From: Trichostrongylus colubriformis
Taxonomy: Eukaryota; Nematoda; Chromadorea; Rhabditida; Trichostrongylidae
DNA length: 64,000 bases
Direction: 5' to 3'
Assembly (NCBI GenBank): GCA_963978905.1
Contig: OZ022257.1
Span: 9,508,509 to 9,572,508, forward strand
Under the pieces are notes generated by a model. That model searched no databases. It worked only from the letters and a program-made list of their open reading frames with translations, and was not told the DNA's origin. The translations under genes were made by a program, and so were the position numbers. Numbering within the stretch: the stretch's first letter is position 1; each line of letters begins with the position of its first letter. Below are positions 10,901 through 21,157 of this stretch, piece after piece.

Positions 10901-13900
10901 ACCGAGCCACGCCCACCGAACCACATTGCACCTGACCTCAACGAACAAATTTTCAATGGCGCTCCGTGAAGAATGAGACTCGCAAGGGAGGGAAATTTGA
11001 TGAAACAGCCATTTCGATGATGAAAGCAGCTTTCTCATTGCAAATCCTTCGTCCAAGGCCAGGTATGATTTGGATGAATGGGCATCGTGAGGTGATTACC
11101 TTCGACATCAGAACGAATTTCATTTTTGCTATTGGAACTACATTCTTTGCTGAGACAGAGGGCTCTAGCGTCATAACTAATGTAAGAAAATTGAAAAGCT
11201 GTGTGAAATTTTGCGAATGCACCAGTGCGGCGAAGGACTCCTTGTTTACAAGAAGATCTTGTCCATTTTTACCTTTTTGAAAGCGGAATCGGTATTGGCG
11301 AACTGTAACGGAGCACGGTGTTCTTAATAACAAGGTGCATACATGATAAAGTATGATGGCTCGTCTACTAGGCTCTGCACAGTTTCTTTGAAGGCACACC
11401 ACGCGATAATCAGATCAGATGCTTTCTTTCTGGAAGGTTCTTGACAACTGCTCAGGCTGCACCTTAATTGCAGCCGCACAGTGTACCCACACGATGTTGT
11501 GCCTGCTTGACACAACTTGAGCCACGCCCACCCAACCAAACCACACCCGGCCTTTGGCGAACGAATTTTCAACGTGGAAGCTGCCTTCATCATCGAAATG
11601 GCTGTTTCATTGAATTATCTTCTTTTTTCGCAAGTTTCCTTCCCTACGTGAACGTCACGTTGGAAATTCGTTCGTCTAGGGCCAGATGTGATTCAGTTGG
11701 GAGGGCTCAGCTTGATTGTTTTAGAGCTGACATAACACCGTGAGGGTGCGCGTCGCAACAAAGGTGTAACCAGAACAGTTGTCCAAGGACTCACTTGTCC
11801 CAAGGAAGTGAGCCACTAATTTGATTATTGCGTGGTGTGCCTTTAAGGCTACTGAGAACCGTGCATTACATAGTGTTAATCGATTTTGTATTCAATAAGG
11901 CCGCGTTAATACTTTGCACTGGTAAGGCGTGACTGCATTCACAGGCAGCGAGGTAGAGTGGCGAGGGAGGTGCCGGGACGACACGGGCGGAAACGCAGAG
12001 ACTCGCAACCACGCCCAGCCGCCGGCACCGCAAAGTATGGAAGCGGACTAACATCACAGACGAAGTGTAGAGTCTGAATGGTCTTGGAGGTGGATAGGCG
12101 TCAATAAGGCACCATGTTTCTAAAGTTTTGAAAACTATGACTAGATCGAACTGGACTCACCATTGCGCATTTATTTCTGAAGGCAATTTTTTTTTCTTGA
12201 GGGTTTACTATGACGACAGAGCAACACTCCTATTAAACCTTGTATTGAGTAACATTAAGCTATTGCTATTTACTTCATCTTTTTTTTTTGCAGATAGAAA
12301 AGGTACCACTGGGTAGATACGAACAGAATAATCCCCTTCTTGTGGTTTCGATTCCGAAGCGTTACCGTAACACACCGATTCACGAGCAGCTGCGGAATAA
12401 AACAGAAGTTCTCATGACTCCCTTTGATTTGCATGCCACGTTCATGGATATTTTGAAGGTATGTGTGCTTTGATGGTCTCAAGGATCAAGTGCCCACTGC
12501 ATTTCGTACTCGGGCGATTTTGCTTGAGGACACCTTCAGTGGTTATTTAGGTAGGATGTGGAATATAAAGGTCGTGGTGACGGTAGTTCAAGAATAGACG
12601 AAGAACGGAATAGGTTGGTCCAACACACGGCAAATAAATCCGGAAACCCTTATCTTCACCCCTTCTCTTTCGCGCCCTGTGCAGCACTAGCGGATGGCGC
12701 TTGAAGGAATCGTCCAGGAAAAATGAGTTTTTGTGTTACCCGTATATTTATGTTGTATTTGCGTAATGTGGGTCGCATGCAAAATTTCACGCGAAACAAA
12801 AGTGAATCTGGCTGAGATACAGCATCACAAAGTCTCGGCCGGGGGGTGGTGCCTCCGAGCAAGTGCCCACCCCGTGGCCCGCCGCAGTCGGAGACGCACT
12901 GTAGGAATAGAAAGTTACGCAAACAGTCCCACTTCTACGTTCTCAACCGCGGTGGACGATTGGACGGGGCTTTTGCCTGGAGGCCCCGCACACCCGACGG
13001 CGGAAAATTTGGGGAGCTGTATCTTGGTCGAAGTCTCGCTTCTTAGCGTGAAACTTAACATGCGGACCATACTAGGCAAGTACAAAACAAATAAAAGGCC
13101 ACAAAAAACTCTTTTTTCGTGGATGATCCCCTTAGTGCAGACGGGCAAGGGACTCTCAGTTAGCCTCTTGCCCAGCGGATGCGAGGGAGCGTGACTAGCG
13201 GCGCTGCGAGATGCGGCCTCAAGACTCGCTTTTTCAGTGAGTTCTCCCACAGATCATCTTTTCTGGACTGCATTGTTCTTCACGGAATATGTGGCATCTC
13301 AGTTCTCATTTCTCCTTACATCAGGCGGTGCTTTTGAACAGCTGAGAACAACACCCCCAATTCCATCCGAGTATGGAATATTTATGTTTGATTTTCTATG
13401 AGTATATTCACTTTATACTTTTCCGTAGACTGGAGGAGGGTCCCGGATGTGTTTCCACCGAGGTGAGGGAGGGTGGCTGACAAAGGGTCGCAGTTGATCG
13501 CATATGACTAACTTGGTTGAATTATGAAGCCTCAAAAGTCTGATGTGAGGTTTGGTCGCTTCTATTTCAAGATACAACCGTCCAGCAATTTTTCGAACAC
13601 GTCATATTGTGATATGGAACCACTGAGTAAAGGATCTTCACTGTTTCGAGAATGGCGAGGACCAAGAAATTGCCGAACACTACCGATTCCTTCCCAATAC
13701 TGTCTTTGCCAGTACAACAGAACGGCAGTAATGTGAGTGGTATTGGGTCATTCCATAAGTAATGTCGTTTTTTTTCAAGCATCAATTTTTCCTATGAAGT
13801 TACAAGTTTTTGCAGCATGTCATATATCATTCGAAAGAAGTTCCCCTGCTCTACAAAATGGCATGTATAGTTTCTGAGTTTGTCAGAATGGGGTCTACAT

Positions 13901-14939
13901 TTAGGCTGGCGAAGACGTAGGTCCAGCCGACAAAAATTGGCCAAACCGGCAATCAATTGAAACACTATATTTAACTTTAGGAAAATCAACCAGTCATGTG
14001 TCGCGTACCTAGTCCTGACCTCTTCTACAATTTCCAATATTTAATTTATCAAGAAGTCGTGTCGTTCTTTTTCTAAAATCTTTTTTTCGAAAGCACCCAC
14101 ACTTATTTAAAATGAAATTTTTTTTCTAACACCTTGCTTAGAGTTGTTTTGTGAACCACTTCGAAGAGCCTTTCCTGCTCTATCGACAACATGTTTCTAG
14201 TTTGATTTGGCTACGATTCAGATGGAGTTTCAAAACCATGTGATAGGGGTCCAGTTGACATTTTTCACAATTTATTTTTTCCATGAGAAAGTTGAGGAAT
14301 CCGGTCAGTGGTATTTTCCTGTGCCTACCACCACCTGTTCTTGACATTTCACCACTCCTTCAACTAATTGGTTGAGAAAATCTTTTTGCCTTAGTTCGAA
14401 GAAATTGTCTAAAATCACCGAGTTGTGGCGGAAAAACTGAGTGTGGAAAAAGACTGACGTGACCTTTTAGGCAACCGGGTGGTGGAGCTTGCAGAAGAGG
14501 TCGGGGCTAAGTACGAAACACGTGATTGGTTAGTTTTCCTCAAGTAAAATATAATGTTTTAATTGATTGCCGGTTTGGCCAATTTTTGTCTGCTGCACCA
14601 CCCTCTATGCCAGCCTAAATGTCGGCGCCATTCTAACATATTCGAAAACTGAATATGTCATTTTGTGGAGCAGAAAATTTTCTTCCGAATGATATATGAT
14701 ATGCTGCAAAAGTTTGTGATTTTATGGCAAAAACTATTGCTTGAAAAGAAACGACACTACTTATGGAATGACCCAATACATAACCACACGGCACTTCTGT
14801 GATCGTCAAAGTCATTACTGTAAATTACAGAGACAAAACTATAAAGGAGAAAGCTGGCAAGTTTCTTGCGAATCAATTGAACAAGCTTCTACAAGAAGGA
14901 GGACTAGGAAAGAAGTGCTTCATGCAGACCTACCATTCG
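4867..14939 (+). CDS. DUF229 / sulfatase-like protein, multi-exon gene
   Basis: Nine exons join with consistent codon phase: 4867-4947, 5950-6062, 6149-6279, 7310-7398, 7775-7899, 10561-10727, 12294-12458, 13572-13732, 14831-14939. The protein matches the nematode DUF229 family, part of the alkaline phosphatase/sulfatase superfamily. It has the metal-binding segment RPNVYILLLDAVS near its start, a VGLPPIIPDWN block, CHVWPVYLAHDS, and the second metal-binding motif MGDHG. A cysteine-rich WRGPRNCRTLPIP...CLCQY stretch follows. Family members are usually secreted or membrane-tethered; substrates are unknown. N-terminal exons before 4867 and the true C-terminus were not found. An exon at 15692-15853 is in the right phase but doubtful. 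Confidence 0.8.
5361..5591. repeat. Foldback MITE, family E, in DUF229 intron
   Basis: Ends GGGTGTGTAGCCTTATGTCA and the inverse near 5591, with CAGGATTTCGCAC repeated in inverted orientation. Relatives: 21385-21598, and fragments near 6895, 37565 and 63260. Confidence 0.65.
5950..6062 (+). CDS. DUF229 gene, exon 2 of the resolved set
   Basis: Acceptor GATTTTCAG, donor TTTG|GTTAGT. Encodes SLPRTLAYLK and MNKVGKNSRPNGFSLFF, both typical of DUF229 proteins directly after the LLLDxVS segment. Phase agrees with both neighbours. Confidence 0.8.
6149..6279 (+). CDS. DUF229 gene, exon 3
   Basis: Follows a short 86-bp intron. Encodes EGGSRALVGLPPIIPDWN then a Tyr-rich helix ending GYK, with donor AAG|GTTAGT. 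The LPPIIPDWN block is a family signature. Confidence 0.8.
6961..7186. mobile_element. MITE family D, type 1 termini, 9-bp target duplication
   Basis: Inverted termini GGGTGTGTGCAGATATGAC. Flanked by identical 9-bp repeats AAGTGATTG at 6952-6960 and 7187-7195. The GC-rich core contains GTGGCCGCCCACGGCGAGCG, shared with 18923-19208, 29613-29899 and 49070-49310. A 9-bp duplication suggests Mutator-like mobilisation. Confidence 0.8.
7310..7398 (+). CDS. DUF229 gene, exon 4, with a GC-AG intron
   Basis: Encodes TMVAQDWSCGFVYYPKCLGF; the paired cysteines and GF are family features. Acceptor GCGTTCAG is good. The downstream donor reads GAG|GCAAGT, a GC donor otherwise matching consensus, and the phase to the next exon fits only this junction. 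Confidence 0.75.
7775..7899 (+). CDS. DUF229 gene, exon 5
   Basis: Starts after GTTATAG and ends ACAG|GTAAGA. Encodes a charged, mostly helical stretch (SYHKRCRELHVEMLEYTEKF) with the conserved Cys before the long intron. Phase agrees on both sides. Confidence 0.75.
8095..8202. repeat. Near-perfect 108-bp palindrome
   Basis: Arms of about 50 bases (ATCAGAAGAGTAGGA... against ...TCCTACTCTTTTGAT) meet at GCGACATGTCGC near 8148. It lies in the long DUF229 intron and would form a very stable hairpin; probably a tiny foldback element. Confidence 0.85.
8398..8933. repeat. Long hairpin repeat, family G, arms of about 230 bp
   Basis: GGATAAAGTTTTTTTGACGT at the left is mirrored at the right end near 8930, and the two arms match almost base for base over about 230 bp around a centre near 8665. 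The loop region holds a tRNA-like module. Diverged relatives: 42033-42310, 55170-55400, 58340-58560. Confidence 0.85.
8624..8688 (-). other. tRNA-like module in the family G hairpin
   Basis: Read on the minus strand, GGTGTTTGATG can pair with CATCAACGCC as an acceptor-like stem. An A-box-like TATAGTGACAGGTGG and a T-arm-like GGGGATCAAATCCC hairpin follow. It looks tRNA-derived rather than a functional tRNA. Similar modules occur near 42245-42310 (minus) and 55205-55260 (plus). Confidence 0.45.
10561..10727 (+). CDS. DUF229 gene, exon with second metal-binding motif
   Basis: Acceptor TTTTTTGTTCAG, donor GGA|GTAAGT. Encodes CHVWPVYLAHDSMKDIYHTD and FLFFMGDHGPR. The Asp-His of MGDHG is the late metal-ligand pair of the alkaline phosphatase/sulfatase fold. 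It follows a 2.66-kb intron holding two hairpin elements. Confidence 0.85.
10769..10960. repeat. Foldback repeat family B, partial copy
   Basis: Starts CTTAAAGGCACACCCCGCGA and shows the family B internal words (CACGCTGCACCCC, GAGCCACGCCCACC). Only one arm is clear. It sits at the start of the intron before 12294. Confidence 0.6.
11388..11846. mobile_element. Foldback MITE family B, full copy
   Basis: Begins TTGAAGGCACACCACGCGAT and ends ATTGCGTGGTGTGCCTTTAA, an inverted pair of about 25 bp, with further pairing inside. Other copies: 35557-36016 (full) and 41421-41610 (one arm). Confidence 0.8.
11897..12050. repeat. Short foldback family C
   Basis: Starts AAGGCCGCGTTAATACTTTG and ends CAAAGTATGGAAGCGGAC, an inverted pair around a GC-rich centre. 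Other copies: 20619-20805, 37295-37437, 47339-47518, 55811-56105; a weak one at 15930-16080; one end only at 5689-5712. Confidence 0.7.
12294..12458 (+). CDS. DUF229 gene, exon 7
   Basis: Acceptor TTTTTTTTTGCAG, donor AAG|GTATGT. Encodes GRYEQNNPLLVVSIPKRYRN and ends in a FDLHATFMDILK block, all characteristic of DUF229. Both junctions are phase 0. Confidence 0.85.
12701..13134. mobile_element. Foldback MITE family A, copy 1
   Basis: Left end TTGAAGGAATCGTCCAGGAA, right end CGTGGATGATCCCC. Shared internal words TTTCACGCGAAA, GAGATACAGC and CCCACCCC recur inverted in the second half. It lies in the intron between exons 12294-12458 and 13572-13732. Confidence 0.75.
13572..13732 (+). CDS. DUF229 gene, exon 8 (cysteine-rich)
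   Basis: Acceptor ATTTCAAG, donor AAT|GTGAGT. Encodes the conserved SKGSSLFREWRGPRNCRTLP and CLCQYNRT. The two terminal bases complete a codon with the next exon across a transposon-filled intron. Confidence 0.8.
13743..14776. mobile_element. TA-flanked foldback transposon filling an intron
   Basis: Terminal inverted repeats start TTGGGTCATTCCATAAGTAA and end with the inverse. Flanked by TA at 13741-13742 and 14777-14778, as for Tc1/mariner insertions. The outer ~290 bp on each side are inverted copies of each other (both contain the reverse of GATATATGACATGCTGC-like sequence). No intact transposase. It makes up 1034 of the 1098 bp of the DUF229 intron 13733-14830. Confidence 0.85.
14831..14939 (+). 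CDS. DUF229 gene, exon 9
   Basis: Acceptor AAATTACAG, donor TCG|GTGAGT. Encodes KAGKFLANQLNKLLQEG and a following Cys. Phase fits exon 8. A foldback element (14975-15408) starts 36 bases into the next intron. Confidence 0.7.
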
Positions 14940-14974
14940 GTGAGTTTTGCGGATGTTTATTTTTCGGCGCTTTA

Positions 14975-15408
14975 CTTAAAGGAATCGTCCACGGAAAATG
15001 AGTTTTTGTGTTACCCATATGTTTATGTTGTATTTGCCTAATGTTGGCCTCATGCAAAATTTCACGCGAAAATATGTGAATCTGGCTGAGATACAGCACC
15101 ACAAAGTGCGGTCCCAGTGGGCGGGGCCTCCGTGTAAAAGCCTCGTACCGCGTCCGCTGTGGTCGGAGACGCATTGTAGGAACAGAAGGTTACGTAAGCA
15201 GTCCCACTCTCCGTTCCCAACGGCGGCGGAAGACGGGACGAGGCTTTTACACGGAGGCCCCGCCCACTGGGACCGCACTTTGTGGTGCTGTATCTCAGCC
15301 AGATTCACATTTTTTCGCGTGAAATTTTGCATGAGGCCAACATTAGGCAAATACAACATAAATATATGGGAACACAAAAACTCATTTCCCCTGGACGATT
15401 CCTTTAAG
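14975..15408. mobile_element. Foldback MITE family A, copy 2 (best preserved)
   Basis: CTTAAAGGAATCGTCCACGG at the left mirrors CTGGACGATTCCTTTAAG at the right, and the arms are nearly complementary over about 190 bp (GAGATACAGCACCACAAAGT and its inverse). Copies also at 16431-16854, 48501-48900 and 60724-61145; more diverged ones at 27653-28109 and 29401-30025; one arm at 56297-56470. Confidence 0.85.
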
Positions 15409-15691
15409 TTTGGCTTGCGAAGTAACCACGATTTTGATCCGTTACTAACGTTTCTCGGCCAGAAATTACCGCTACCTTTAGGAAGTACGAAGCATTCATC
15501 TCTATGCCCCCTAATGTGCGACATCAATTAGATTCAAAGCAGTAGAGCGCACAATTAGTGAATTCACAACAGCGTACCGATTGTGGAATAGCGGTCAAAA
15601 ATAAGTGCGATTCTGTAATATCCGCCATGACTTGCTCGATATCCACGAGTCAATTTGAATATTACTGCTTCGAAGTCAAGTATTTTTTCAG

Positions 15692-15853
15692 AGAAAGAAG
15701 TACGCCTTTGAAAAACTCTGTAGCCATAACAAGTCTCTATATTTGCACCTCAACAGAATGCCGGCGGAGGAGTCGTCTTCCATTCTCTCCGACCTAAGAT
15801 ACTTTACTGCCCGCGGTTTTTCCTGCCACGCGTTTCTACGAATTCTTTCATAG
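15692..15853 (+). CDS. Possible 3' exon of the DUF229 gene (doubtful)
   Basis: A strong acceptor (TATTTTTTCAG) precedes a 53-codon frame ending in TAG, in the phase needed after exon 14831-14939. The residues (RKKYAFEKLCSHNKSLYLHL and on) do not show the usual DUF229 C-terminal pattern, so it may be chance or a divergent tail. Confidence 0.25.
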   Translation, partial: RKKYAFEKLCSHNKSLYLHLNRMPAEESSSILSDLRYFTARGFSCHAFLRILS

Positions 15854-15929
15854 TGAATCAATAATGCTCATGTCAGAAGACAGGCTTGATTAGGACCGTG
15901 AAGGCAACAAATCCGTTGGAATTACTCTG

Positions 15930-16080
15930 AGTCGCGTTCATACTCTGCAGTGCCAACGGCGGGACGTGACTGCAGCGTCTCTGCGTTACCCCTCCTTACC
16001 CTAACTTATTGACTGTGAATGCAGCCACGTCCTGCCGCCAGCAGCATGACTGCAAAGAAGAGGGCTGTCTTACATGAGAG
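15930..16080. repeat. Weak family C copy
   Basis: GTCGCGTTCATACTCTGCAG and CATGACTGCAAAGAAGAGGG flank a centre with GACGTGACTGCAGCGTCTCT, resembling family C but diverged. Confidence 0.4.
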
Positions 16081-16430
16081 AGGCACTTTGCTTTGAATCC
16101 TTGACCTGGTGGTTGAGCCGCAATTTTTAGCTATGCAATCAACACGCCTGTGGTCACGTTCACAACAATGTCATTACATTCTCGGGAATCTTCCTGGGTA
16201 CATACGCATTCGTGACTCCTCCAAGCGTTCAAGGTGAAGCTCATTATTCTTGGGAGGACTCAGTCTCAAAACAGCGGACCCTGCGACGGCGGGGATTAAT
16301 GCTAGGCAGAAGAAGGAGGAGCCCCTCCTCGATCTTCCGACGCTTGGTAAGTCCTCTGACTCTCGACTCGGAACTCAAACTGCTGTTTAAGATCTGCACC
16401 CTTCGTTACTGCCCTGTCATATTGCTTTCT

Positions 16431-16854
16431 TACAGGAATCGTCCACGGAAAATTGAGTTTCTTTGTTACTCATATATTTTTGTTGTATTTGCCTGGTGTT
16501 GGCCGCATGCAAGGTTTCACGCGAAAAAATGTGAATGCGGCTAAGATATGGCACCACAAAGTCTAGGTCGGGTGGGCGGGGCCATTGAGTAAGTGCTCAC
16601 TCCGTCGTCCGTCGCGATCTGAGACGCATTGTAGGAACAGAGAGTTATGTAAACAGTCTCACTCTCCCTTCCCAACCGCGGCGGATGACGGGGCGCGCAC
16701 TTATCCCAAGGTCCCGCCCCCTCGTCCATCACTTTAAGGAGCTGTATCTTAGCTTCTCATTTTTTTGCGTGAAACTTTGCATACAGCCCTCGTTAGGCAA
16801 ATGAAATATATATAAAAGTGACAGAGAAACATTTTCTGTGCATGATTCCTCAAA
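16431..16854. mobile_element. Foldback MITE family A, copy 3
   Basis: TACAGGAATCGTCCACGGAA at the left and GTGCATGATTCCT at the right, with the family's TTTCACGCGAAA and GGGTGGGCGGGGCC words inside. Arms more diverged than in copy 2. Confidence 0.7.
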
Positions 16855-18922
16855 TTGTCTTCAGTGTATTCAGCTCCTTAAACTACTCTGTTGTTTTTTG
16901 ATTTTACTGCGCGCCTATGCGCATAATAAACAAATAAACAAATAAATAAATATGGCCTGCCTTGTCAATTACAGCCAGAATTTGGCGGTTTGGCGCATTG
17001 GTGGCGCAAACATACTTTCGATTTCTTTGGCTCCCTTGGTCAGAGTGAAATTTAATTACGTTGAATATCCGAAATCGCTGATATTTTCAGCGACGGTATG
17101 TATATAGCATTTTTCAGACATACAGCGCCACAGAAACGAAAGATGGCGACGTATCACTCTATGAGATCGCTGTGTACTTACGACCTTCGAATGGGCTTTT
17201 TTCGGTAACTTATTCGAGTTGAAATTTTGGCAAAATTGATTAGTAGTCAGAGTTATACATTAGAGGGATCAAGCACGGCAAGAACGAGCTCCTCCGTTCA
17301 CATATACATATCTGTGTTGTATTTGCTAAAAGGCAGCGATAGGGGAAACTCGGACGAATAATGAAAGAAAGATATAGGGGATATGAAAGTCGTAGTTCTT
17401 AGTGTGCAATGGTGAAGAAAAACGGAAAATAGCCAAATACCCGAAAAATAGGACTCCTCCCCACTGTGAATTCTAGACACGGACGACCTTTCCGTCAAAA
17501 AATGGATAGTCCATACGAGTTTTCCTCTGGTATAATACCAAGTCGCAAACAAGGAATGCTCAAAAATATGTCAGCATCTATTTTCTGAAGTGGGCTTCGA
17601 GCTAAAACTGAGAAAGCGTGGTGATACCTTCAACCTATCGCCTTGCCACTCCTACCGTAGCCAAACAGGAATGGTCATTCGTCAAAACCGAACTTTATTT
17701 CAATTTTTGAAGTCTGATAAATACTCATTTTGATTGGCAGGCTCAATATTTCCCTTCCAGGCTCATCTTCGACGGACCAATTCCACATTTCTACTTTACT
17801 CGGGCATCACTCGAATGGACCGATATTATCATCAGGTCGATTGTATTGATCATCATCCTTTGAAGCCTCTGTGTCACTGCCATTACGCTACCTGAGACGT
17901 ATCTCTTACCGCCAGATGTTTTTATGTTGTAAAAATTGTATTATAATGATTAGTCATTGCCATGAACCACGAAGTCGCTGATACTGAACATATGTGTTGG
18001 CAAACTGGTGATGTTCTTTTTTTTTATTTTTTGCACTTTGTCGAATATTCTGTACAGTTCTGGTTATACATACACAACGCCTGAAAAAATAAAACAGCAT
18101 TCAGTCTAGTTACTAGTGGTGTTTGCCCACGTGATGCATTGTCACATATTTTAATTTTCTTTAGTTAAAGATCAAAATAAAGAAAATGAGCTTCCATCTG
18201 GAACGAGTCCTTCAGTCATTGACACGTGCTGATCAATCCTTGTTGGCCTTGAGAGATGATTTCAAACACAGATATCTTCGGTCCTTTCGCGCCCTTGTTT
18301 TCAAGAGCTTAAAGCTTCCACATTTCAAATACGATTTCTATCTTAGTATTGTGTTGTACAAAGCCCCATGAAGTCATTTGTCATTGTCGATAAAACAGTC
18401 GGTGAAATCGACCGTTTAGAATGTGGTGAGAAGATGATAAACCGACAACGAACGTTTTATACATCAATCGATAATGTTGTATGAGAACTGAGCGACTGCG
18501 ATTAGTTTCCACTAGTGCCTGTTCCGGGAGCTGCTTGAGACTTCACACGATCGCCGTGCTTATTCAACGTCCCAGAACGTAGAAGTTCAACTTCGTCTTT
18601 GATGGCGAACGGCAATGACGGCGGTGGAGCAGTTACCTAAATATGCGTGCTGAGCGGTGAGTGTACGGTCGTCAGAAATTTGCATGAGACCGTCGTGGTA
18701 GTTCGGATTACAACATTTCGAACGAGGAGCAGGTGAGGTGGCCAAATGTGAAACTCAATCTGCTAACAAGAGAAGAATGCCAGGTCGAAGTGCCCATTTG
18801 CAGTGTGACACATCACTCGACGCGTCGTTAGATGCTGATTCCGAATATACATTCCAAATCTGCCAAATGATTCTCTGAATCGAGTTATGGAGGTTTTTCT
18901 AAAAAATAATACCAGTACATGG

Positions 18923-19208
18923 GGTGGGGGGAAATACGCCAAAAAATCGTGTCAGCGGCGTCGCACTCGCGGCGCCACCAGTACCACTTGTGAATCGATT
19001 TTGCTTTTGGGAGCCCGGCAGAGCGTGGCTGCGTCACTTCTGCACTCCACCCGTGCCACACTGCCTCCTCCAGCCACGCCACCCTGCCTCCTCCGCCTTT
19101 GCCACACTGTCTCGCTTGAAGGCTGCCAGCACTGCCACTGGCACTCGCACCCGCTGCGCCGCTCCGCGCTGGCGGCCACGCGATTTTTTGGCGTATTTCC
19201 CTCCACCC
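18923..19208. mobile_element. MITE family D, type 2 termini
   Basis: Termini GGTGGGGGGAAATACGCC and the inverse, followed inward by AAAAAATCG. Flanked by AGTACATGG and ACTACATGG, 8 of 9 bases identical, consistent with an aged 9-bp duplication. Core shared with the type 1 copies. Confidence 0.75.
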
Positions 19209-19639
19209 ACTACATGGTTGTTTGAGAGCCCATAACGGGAGTTAGACCTTTACACGCGAAACCAGTGTGATTGTCTTGTACAGACGATCAAATTACTCTA
19301 TAGAACAAGTCTTTAACCAATTCGAGAATGACCAAACTTCTAAAAAATTGATGGGCTGTTGGATAGCAACACATTATACGGATGAGACGTCCTCACCCGT
19401 GCCCTTACTTGGCCCTTTTTACGTACAGTTGGTGTCGTAGGCTTCTCTAATAGAGATGTTTAGGTTATCTCTGCCATGCTTGATGGATTTCGAGGTAAAT
19501 CTCAGAAAATTATCACTTACCCCATGGGCACCCCTAATTTTCCGAAGTTGGGCCGAAAACTCAATTTGATGCACTTTCAGTGACCCCCTGCAACACTTGC
19601 AGGGACGGTTTTGTTGCTACAAATTTTTGATTTTTTGGT

Positions 19640-19930
19640 CAAACATACATTGAAATAGGAACACACCCCCACATCAAGCAGGCATTCTTAATATGCAGCA
19701 TTCGTAGCGATGGAAAATGCGTTTTTACGAAATTATAAAATCGGCAGAAAAGATACGTATTGATTTCCATGTCCCGCCTAGTTGAGACAACTAAAGGGAA
19801 TGAAGACCTCACGTTTCGGCATTCCCACAAAACCGCAGGTGCCAGTTCTCACAAAAGGTGATTTCCACTCTTCTTCCGATCGATACCTATCTTTTTCAGC
19901 AGATTCACAATTCCGCATAAACGGCGGTCC
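19640..19930. repeat. Family L relative
   Basis: Contains GCAGAAAAGATACGTATTGA and the facing CCGATCGATACCTATC, matching the arms of the 848-1434 foldback. Confidence 0.4.
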
Positions 19931-20618
19931 CAGTCGGTTATGTAAATAGTACCTCATATCGCCTCACCTCATGGGGTTGTGGTGCAGGAGAAACTGCTCG
20001 AATCTTTGGCTCCGATTTTACATCTTTTCCAAATTGCACATGATTCTTATGAACTTTCACTACTGCTTTGTCTTGAATATGGAAATTATGACTACATCGT
20101 GATTAACTATAGTCGAAATTTACCGCAGAATGTTAACACCCACCAGCCGACATAAGTAATGACTCAACACTGAGCAATAATGGTTCTTCTTCTGCTCACT
20201 TCAAGGCCGTAGTGATAAGTGGTATCAGAGCATAATAGGTGCAACAGACACTTTGAGCAAGTGCTGTTGCACCGAGCTAACCTCGGGCCATTAGGCGAGT
20301 GGGTAGAATGAATGAGATACAAATCGATTGTGTGATGAGGCGATCACGGCAAAGCTTACGATGCTGGACATTCACTTATTCCTGCCTATCATGCTGGGCA
20401 TGCACATTAAGGCGCGCTTATCATGATAAGCATATCCACTTAGACTTGTTTATCAAGTGACATTACCCATATGCTAGCTAAGCAGAAGTGAATATGCCAA
20501 ATATGTTAGGTGAGCCTAAGTGAATTAATTGTGTGTCAAGCAGATGAGTTAGACGGAATCTGATGCATTCCTTCGTTTCGTTTGGAAAACACTACCCTCA
20601 TGGCCCAAGTGTTACATG

Positions 20619-20805
20619 GTTACGCCGCGTTCATGCTCTGCGATGCCGGCAGCAGGGCGTGGCTACGTCTCTCTGCGTCTCCGCCTATGGCACTCTACCT
20701 CGCTGCCTGCCTTGTCTCTGCACCTGCCCTGTGCCACTCTACCTCGCTGCCGCCTAAGAACGCAGCCACGCTCCTCTGGCGCTGAGTATGAGCGCGGCTT
20801 TAGCA
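20619..20805. repeat. Foldback family C copy
   Basis: ACGCCGCGTTCATGCTCTGC at the left and GAGTATGAGCGCGGC at the right, with an internal CCTGCCCTGTGCCACTCTAC region. Confidence 0.65.
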
Positions 20806-20993
20806 TTTGAACACCTTTCATTACTGATGCCATATCTGTAATAGTGATATGGCTGTAACAAAAGTCATAGACCGCTGAACCATGTGGATATCAGCAAACT
20901 GGTGACGGTCTCTAGAGACTGAAAAGAACAGTATTGTTTTCGAAATACTTTATGGAATCATACTCAATAAATATTCGGCAACAATATGTGGCT

Positions 20994-21157
20994 CTAAAAC
21001 TTAGCGACAGTTATATCGCCAGTAAAACGTGCACCAAAGTTGAGCGAAAGTTTCTGCATAAATGTATTCTTCACAATGTTCCATTTGTAACGTGTGTTTG
21101 CCGCATTGTGAAGCGTCACTTTCATCGGCACCATGTACGTGTGGAACACGAAATCGG
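20994..21157 (-). CDS. Secreted-protein gene, last exon
   Basis: Acceptor TATGTTTCAG. Encodes DFVFHTYMVPMKVTLHNAAN through GARFTGDITVAKF and a TAG stop. Phase agrees with exon 6. Confidence 0.65.

Larger units (their letters stand above)
16855..20993. other. Repeat-rich stretch without a convincing gene
   Basis: Holds an (AAATAAAC)-type microsatellite near 16925-16950, family D (18923-19208), family L (19640-19930), family C (20619-20805) and a fragment related to the 62-kb repeat (about 18770-18900). The short frame at 18186-18371 follows a possible acceptor but shows no recognisable domain. Confidence 0.4.

Noticed and set aside
14976..15531. Long frames on both strands (about 180 codons)
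   Set aside because: They lie on the arms of a family A foldback; the palindrome makes mirror-image open frames on both strands.
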